Positions 36,272-40,904 of a stretch of 40,904 bases of DNA are shown piece by piece. How positions within the stretch are numbered: position 1 is the first letter of the stretch; each line of letters opens with the position of its first letter. The stretch comes from Tissierellia bacterium (GTDB lineage Bacteria > Bacillota > Clostridia > Tissierellales > Peptoniphilaceae), in assembly GCA_012728755.1 (NCBI GenBank), contig JAAYEL010000032.1, positions 1 to 40,904 of the forward strand. The letters run 5' to 3'. The notes beneath the pieces were generated by a model that saw nothing but the letters and a program-made list of their open reading frames with translations, did no database searches and was not told the DNA's origin. A program made the position numbers and the translations under genes.

Positions 36272-38188
36272 CTACATTTGTATCACATAGCTGTTGTCGT
36301 CTAGGTTGATGGTGATTTTAGTGCCATCACTGTAAACTGATTGTTGAAGTGATGGGTTGTTGTTGATGAAATGATGGGAGAGCATTTCACAATGGGCAAG
36401 CTTGGATTGAAGATTAGATACAATCTTTGCTCTGTTGATGTTTGCTACTATTTCTTTTGTCTGTTCATCATCAAAGGCTCCATCAGTGTTTGGATAAGCT
36501 CCATCTCTCACTAGATAAGGCATGCCTGCATTTAGTAGAGCATATAGCATATAGTCTTCGTGGTCATCAGTTTTTGGTTCCATTATCCATGGTGAGATAA
36601 ATGCGTCATGATAAACTAGATTAAATAATGGAACAGGGATACCAAAGCGTGGTGCATTTGGTTTATTTAACATAAACTCATATGGCGTGTAGTGTGCAAA
36701 TACTAGTTCTCTCATAGCCCAGTCGTTAGCTTCTTCAGAACTTGGGACAATATTGTGAGCGTTTAGAAATCCAAAGCATTTGTTCCTATATTCAAGACTT
36801 TCTTTTCTAGTGATTTTGTGGTCTGGATGGAAACACTCATCGGCTTCATTGCAGGTAAAAACATCAAGATAACTACAATCAGGATGGATGTTATTATTAA
36901 AGATTTCGGTAAAATTTCTCACAACATAATCAAACGATTTTTTAGTACACATATAGGTTTGATGGCCACCAGCCCAAATAGTTTGTTCAGGTATGCTCAT
37001 ATCTTTTCTATGAACGGCATTTTCTTTATCAAAGGTTTTTGCATCAAAATAATAGTCGCGATATTGGTCATGAAGTCCAATTAAATCACCGTTTTCTTGA
37101 ATATAGTCTACAAGTGATTTAAGACCATCCCAACCTCCAGCCTCCTCACAAGCTGGAAGATAGTCAGGGTGTTGGTTATCATAGCCCGGTTCGCCCCAGC
37201 CATCAAGATGTAAATAGATCTTTGAAGCTCCAAGTTTCTTATAATACTCGATTTCTTTTCTTCTATCTTCAAAAGAAACAACTCTAGTGTTTGCACTTGG
37301 ATTTTCATGGTCATAAAATCTTGACTCAGGCACTATATTTGTCTTAATTGCTGTATGCACCACGGATGCTCCAATTAATTTGTCCACATTATTGTTTTCA
37401 TTTGCTTTATCTTTTAATGATTTAAATATGTTATTTGTAATGGCATATTCACGATAGCTTTTTGCCATTGAATTATAGGAAGCGCCTGTATCTTCTAGCT
37501 TAAGCCTAATCTTTCTTTGATATCTTAACTTTCCTAAACTTTGAAGCCATCTAACTTTTAGCTCTTTTGTTGGACCATTCTTAGGGTGATAAAAACTATA
37601 CTTAGCATCCCATGGAGTCTCTAATATAAACATCCATGATGAACCATTTTCAACTTGTCCAAACCAAGGCATATATGCTGCAGCTGATCCAAATTGACCG
37701 TCAAAATGAATGTCTTTTAATTCATTTGGCCAATTCCTAGGAATTATCTGCCCTTGTTGATACGGGATAACACTGTAATTATTCATATCAAGAGATTTAG
37801 ACTTATTGGCATTGCTTAGGAGTGGTATAGGCCATTGAATCTCAACTATATCGATATCTGGGTCGACTATTGGCTCAAGTTCGAAAATGATATCATTGGT
37901 AGATTTTTCTATTGATATTCTTGTTGTGAATTCTAAATCTTTAAGAAATTTTCTCTTAAACTTCTTATACGTAATTTCGTATCCGATATTAGTATCTGAA
38001 GCAAAAATCTCGATGGAAATCTTTGATGCGTCATTAAAGTTGATTTGCCTATCGGGTAAAATGATTTTTCCTACCACTTCATCTAATTTAAATTCATAAT
38101 CGTTTTTTGTAAAATGAAATTCTCCTTTACCTCTATGTAAGATGCATGTATCTTTACTACAAATTTCTGATTTATCTTTATATCTCAT
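36272..38188 (-). CDS. Probable glycoside hydrolase (DUF5696/GH129-like TIM barrel)
   Basis: A 638-residue protein without a signal peptide, so probably cytoplasmic. The first 230 residues look like a beta-sandwich; the centre looks like a TIM barrel, with KIYLHLDGWGEPGYDNQHPD, IGLHDQYRDYYFD, SYLDVFTCNEADECFHPDH and SSEEANDWAM; the end is beta-rich. The Asp in YLDVF and the Glu in SSEEAND are candidate catalytic residues. I liken it to DUF5696 and GH129-type alpha-N-acetylgalactosaminidases from memory of the pattern, not from a search. AAGGAG precedes ATG 38188; the longer frame from 38218 has no such site. Stand-alone gene with an extended -10. Confidence 0.65.
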   Translation of the reverse strand: MRYKDKSEICSKDTCILHRGKGEFHFTKNDYEFKLDEVVGKIILPDRQINFNDASKISIEIFASDTNIGYEITYKKFKRKFLKDLEFTTRISIEKSTNDIIFELEPIVDPDIDIVEIQWPIPLLSNANKSKSLDMNNYSVIPYQQGQIIPRNWPNELKDIHFDGQFGSAAAYMPWFGQVENGSSWMFILETPWDAKYSFYHPKNGPTKELKVRWLQSLGKLRYQRKIRLKLEDTGASYNSMAKSYREYAITNNIFKSLKDKANENNNVDKLIGASVVHTAIKTNIVPESRFYDHENPSANTRVVSFEDRRKEIEYYKKLGASKIYLHLDGWGEPGYDNQHPDYLPACEEAGGWDGLKSLVDYIQENGDLIGLHDQYRDYYFDAKTFDKENAVHRKDMSIPEQTIWAGGHQTYMCTKKSFDYVVRNFTEIFNNNIHPDCSYLDVFTCNEADECFHPDHKITRKESLEYRNKCFGFLNAHNIVPSSEEANDWAMRELVFAHYTPYEFMLNKPNAPRFGIPVPLFNLVYHDAFISPWIMEPKTDDHEDYMLYALLNAGMPYLVRDGAYPNTDGAFDDEQTKEIVANINRAKIVSNLQSKLAHCEMLSHHFINNNPSLQQSVYSDGTKITINLDDNSYVIQM

Positions 38189-38208
38189 AATTATCTCCTT
38201 TAGAATAT

Positions 38209-38217
38209 AGTATAGCA
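38209..38217 (-). promoter_or_regulatory. Extended -10 promoter of the glycoside hydrolase gene
   Basis: The minus strand reads TGCTATACT, an extended -10 element about 20 bp before the ATG; the -35 is weak. Confidence 0.5.
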
Positions 38218-38273
38218 TTAATTTTATTTTTCTAATAAATAATTTATATCATCAAAAACCATTTAGAATGTTG

Positions 38274-38279
38274 TATAAT
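38274..38279 (+). promoter_or_regulatory. Promoter -10 of tdk
   Basis: TATAAT (38274-38279), 33 bp before the tdk ATG, with no convincing -35. Confidence 0.5.
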
Positions 38280-38312
38280 ATATAGAAATGATTAAATTAG
38301 GTAGGTGAAATT

Positions 38313-38900
38313 ATGGCTAAATTATATTTTAGATACGGAGCGATGAATTCTGGAAAATCAACAGCGCTAATTCAAGTAGCTCACAATTATGAAGAAAGAG
38401 GGATGAAGGTAAAGCTTTTAAAGCCTGCGATAGATACAAAAGGTGATCAAAGTCTAGTCTCACGTATAGGTGTTGAAAGAAAAGTAGACTATGTTATCCA
38501 TAAGTATGATGATTTGTTTGAACTTTTTGATACTATAACAGGAGGAGAGAAAATAGCCTGTTTCTTAGTTGATGAGTCTCAATTCTTAACAGAAGAACAA
38601 GTAGACCAGTTAATGAAAATTGCTTCAGTTAGGAAAGTTCCAGTAATATGTTATGGACTTAGAACCGACTTTATGACAAATGGATTTGAAGGTTCAAAAA
38701 GGTTACTATTGATAGCACATAGTTTAGAAGAATTAAAAACAATATGTAGATGCGGCAAGAAAGCGGTACTTAATGGAAGAAAAATCAACGGGGAGTTCGT
38801 ATTTGAAGGCGAGCAAGTCGCTATAGATGATCACGATGAGATCGATTATGAATCACTATGCGTTGATTGCTACTATAAGTATAAGGATGCTGTTAAATAA
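38313..38900 (+). CDS. tdk: Thymidine kinase (type II)
   Basis: A 195-residue thymidine kinase of the TK1 type for thymidine salvage. The P-loop is GAMNSGKST (residues 9-17), Walker B/catalytic Glu is in CFLVDESQFL, and the thymidine-binding lasso follows. Four zinc cysteines are in ICRCGKKA and LCVDCYYKY, and GLRTDF and GSKRLL are family marks. Length is normal. It is followed after 30 bp by a membrane protein and may share its transcript. Confidence 0.96.
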   Translation: MAKLYFRYGAMNSGKSTALIQVAHNYEERGMKVKLLKPAIDTKGDQSLVSRIGVERKVDYVIHKYDDLFELFDTITGGEKIACFLVDESQFLTEEQVDQLMKIASVRKVPVICYGLRTDFMTNGFEGSKRLLLIAHSLEELKTICRCGKKAVLNGRKINGEFVFEGEQVAIDDHDEIDYESLCVDCYYKYKDAVK

Positions 38901-38930
38901 TCATAGACGATTTCAGCGGTGGGAGGTTAT

Positions 38931-39956
38931 ATGATTTATGTATTCACTATTATTAGTATAGTACTTTTTATTTATAGCTTTACTAGAGATAAAAGAAACT
39001 TAGTAAATGCGTTTTTGTTTTTGATATCAATTGCGATGATATATTTAAGTATTATTTCTCTAGCATATGAAAAGCTACCAAAGGTCCATATTTTTCTATT
39101 AGATGTCTTATATAAGATGCTTCCAATAAGTATATTAATATTTGCTATCTTAATGATAATCAATGGATTTGTAGTACTAAAGAAAGAAGGCAAGAGCTTA
39201 TCAAATACATTACCGATTTTATTTGGTATTGGGATATTAATGTATGCGATTATATTTAAGCTATATTCTGATAATATTTATAAGCATATATCTAGTTATT
39301 GGATGATTTCTATATTTGCTAACTTATTTACACTAATATCTGCTCTATTTGCTCTATTTATGTTTGTATTTTTTGCACTATTGACATATTCGATACTTTA
39401 TTTGTATCTTCCTAAGAAAAAGGATTATGACTTTATTATCATCCATGGATCAGGTCTAATAGATGGATATAAAGTCCCTCCATTGTTAGCAGCTAGAATT
39501 GACAAAGCTATTGAGGCTTATCAATTAAGGGAAATACAAGATGCTAAGATAATCGCGAGTGGAGGACAGGGATCTGATGAAAAAGTATCTGAAGCTAAAG
39601 CTATAACAGACTATTTGTTAGATAAAGGCATCGATAGAGATAGCATCATAATTGAAGACAAGTCAACGACAACCTATGAGAACCTAAAATTTTCTAAGGA
39701 GGTAGCTGAGAAGATTAAGGAAAATCCAAACTTCTTATTTATAAGCAATAACTATCATGTTTTCAGAACTACCATTTATGCTAGAAGGTTAAATATGAAT
39801 GGAAATGGAGTAGGTGCCAAGACTGCGGGATACTATATACCAAGCGCATTTATCAGAGAATATATCGCGATTTTATTTAGATTAAAAAAAGTTATCATAG
39901 GCATCGTAGTAGCATTTATCATTTTCTTGATATTAACTAATTTGCCGATTCAATGA
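38931..39956 (+). CDS. YdcF/DUF218 membrane protein
   Basis: A 341-residue membrane protein: about five N-terminal helices (residues 1-165), a DUF218 (YdcF-type) domain (about 170-315) and one C-terminal helix (about 318-338). Domain marks are FIIIHGSGLIDGYKVPPLLAARI, IIASGGQGSDEKVSEA, IEDKSTTTYENLKFS and FISNNYHVFRT. The family, including SanA and ElyC, is tied to envelope integrity and lipid-carrier use, but no reaction is established. The frame is open from GTG 38919; I prefer ATG 38931, with GGGAGG (38921-38926) just before it. Confidence 0.83.
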   Translation: MIYVFTIISIVLFIYSFTRDKRNLVNAFLFLISIAMIYLSIISLAYEKLPKVHIFLLDVLYKMLPISILIFAILMIINGFVVLKKEGKSLSNTLPILFGIGILMYAIIFKLYSDNIYKHISSYWMISIFANLFTLISALFALFMFVFFALLTYSILYLYLPKKKDYDFIIIHGSGLIDGYKVPPLLAARIDKAIEAYQLREIQDAKIIASGGQGSDEKVSEAKAITDYLLDKGIDRDSIIIEDKSTTTYENLKFSKEVAEKIKENPNFLFISNNYHVFRTTIYARRLNMNGNGVGAKTAGYYIPSAFIREYIAILFRLKKVIIGIVVAFIIFLILTNLPIQ

Positions 39957-39964
39957 TTAATAAG

Positions 39965-39995
39965 AAAAGCAAGCCATATCATGGCTTGCTTTTTT
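39965..39995. terminator. Terminator between the YdcF gene and the glycosyltransferase
   Basis: AAGCAAGCCAT (39967-39977), loop ATC, ATGGCTTGCTT (39981-39991) with A and T tracts at either side; it can serve both converging genes. Confidence 0.88.
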
Positions 39996-40026
39996 AAATT
40001 AAATGCGACTTTTAAGGTACACATTT

Positions 40027-40904
40027 TTATTCTTGGATCTCATTTGTTGGCTTGTGTGCGATTTCTCTCCATGTAACTCTTTTCTTAAATAGAGCGATAA
40101 CGTGAATTGGCATCCAAGTTAATAGGAAAAACCAGAATGTTAATATTCCTTTAAGCATCGGGCGAATTTCTTGTTTTCTATATTTAATAGCAAAAAATCC
40201 TACAATTGTTGGAAATAAAAACGCACCAGCTAAAAGTCCAACCATATTCAATAAGAAATACTCAAATCTTAGAGTTAAAAACATAGTAAATAGGCCAATT
40301 GCTGAGGCAATTACAGTCATTACTTGCATATGTGTTGCTAATAGCATGATAAACATATCAAAACCATCTCTACCTTTTTGCTCAAAAGCATCTTTTAATG
40401 TATCTTTTCCATGAAGCTTTAAGTTTTGTTGGCTTCCAACGGACCAACGAATACGTTGATGCCAAGATTGGGATAAAGTAGTGGGCTGTTCGTCATAAAT
40501 CACAGCAGTTGGTACAAAAGCTATATGCTCGCCGATTAGTGATGCTTGGATCGTAAACTCTACATCTTCAGTGATGGTATATGTTTCCCAACCACCAAGC
40601 TTTTTGATGACATCTTTTGTAAACATAAATCCAGTACCACTTATAAGACTATTCATACCAAGAGCTCTTCTTGGTTGATTGTAAAATATATTTACAGCCA
40701 TATAAAATACTGAGTAAGCACTTGACATATATGTTTCGGTTGGATTCTTGCTATCTCTAAGTCCCATAGCTACATGGTCTCCAGCCACTATAGCCTTGTT
40801 CATTTCTTTTAAGAATTGATCATCAACTATGTTATCAGCATCAAATACCACAAAGGCATCAATATCATCACGCTTCATATAAGCATCAAGGGTTTGATTC
40901 AATA
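40027..40904 (-). CDS. Processive family 2 glycosyltransferase, membrane-bound (5' end outside window)
   Basis: The last 291 or so residues of a GT2 enzyme; the N-terminus is cut by the window end. Visible parts are the nucleotide-sugar DxD in FVVFDADN, the acceptor-site TITEDVEFT, and QRIRWSVG (the QxxRW motif of cellulose, hyaluronan or poly-GlcNAc type synthases), followed by three or four C-terminal membrane helices and a TWREIAHK tail. It probably makes and exports a polysaccharide. The polymer cannot be told from this part. Its partners would lie beyond the window. Confidence 0.85.
   Translation of the reverse strand, partial: LNQTLDAYMKRDDIDAFVVFDADNIVDDQFLKEMNKAIVAGDHVAMGLRDSKNPTETYMSSAYSVFYMAVNIFYNQPRRALGMNSLISGTGFMFTKDVIKKLGGWETYTITEDVEFTIQASLIGEHIAFVPTAVIYDEQPTTLSQSWHQRIRWSVGSQQNLKLHGKDTLKDAFEQKGRDGFDMFIMLLATHMQVMTVIASAIGLFTMFLTLRFEYFLLNMVGLLAGAFLFPTIVGFFAIKYRKQEIRPMLKGILTFWFFLLTWMPIHVIALFKKRVTWREIAHKPTNEIQE

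Noticed and set aside
1..40904. tRNA, rRNA, insertion sequences, prophage genes or attachment sites
   Set aside because: I saw no tRNA or rRNA hallmarks, transposase, integrase or phage gene, and no flanking direct repeats.

Overview
The window reads as a chromosomal segment of a low-GC, AGA/TTA-rich, strictly or mostly anaerobic member of the Bacillota (Clostridia/Tissierellia type; the gene set resembles Peptoniphilaceae-like anaerobes, but I cannot name a genus). Pyruvate formate-lyase, a strict-anaerobe type hydroxylamine reductase (Hcp), a flavodiiron protein, a T-box leader and the rpoBC/str genes support this.

Layout. 1-529: an upstream terminator, then a gene-free array of five regularly spaced inverted repeats and a consensus promoter. 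530-5181: an ArsR-type regulator translationally coupled to a heterodimeric ABC exporter. 5530-17336: the information-processing core, rpoB-rpoC, then rpsL-rpsG-fusA-tuf with its own promoter and several unusual leader and spacer structures. 17471-22943: a methyltransferase, a ZIP metal transporter (minus strand), and a T-box-controlled ABC importer of the TrpXYZ type followed by a DODA-type dioxygenase. 23148-27716: a cold-shock protein, a small membrane protein and, on the minus strand, a pyruvate formate-lyase operon whose catalytic subunit and glycyl-radical domain are separate genes, with activase and a Crp/Fnr regulator. 27885-29429: an ABC-F ATPase. 29458-35802: a nitrosative/oxidative stress region (two Crp/Fnr regulators, Hcp, RIC/ScdA, flavodiiron protein, DUF438-hemerythrin-PAS protein). 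35803-36271: a second gene-free array, six units with a strict 55-bp period built on CCATGG palindromes, enclosed by two terminators. 36272-40904: a probable glycoside hydrolase, thymidine kinase, a YdcF-type membrane protein, and a membrane glycosyltransferase cut by the window end.

How it works together. The pfl operon has a good Crp/Fnr-like palindrome centred about 41.5 bp upstream of the inferred start, and its last gene is itself a Crp/Fnr regulator, suggesting a feedback circuit. A 25-bp near-palindrome covers the -10 regions of the divergent hcp and regulator genes. The T-box importer probably takes up an aromatic amino acid, but the specifier strand has no UGG.

The most unusual items are the two phased inverted-repeat arrays, the split pyruvate formate-lyase, and a 23-bp inverted repeat that brackets rpsL and could pair the mRNA just upstream of its ribosome binding site.
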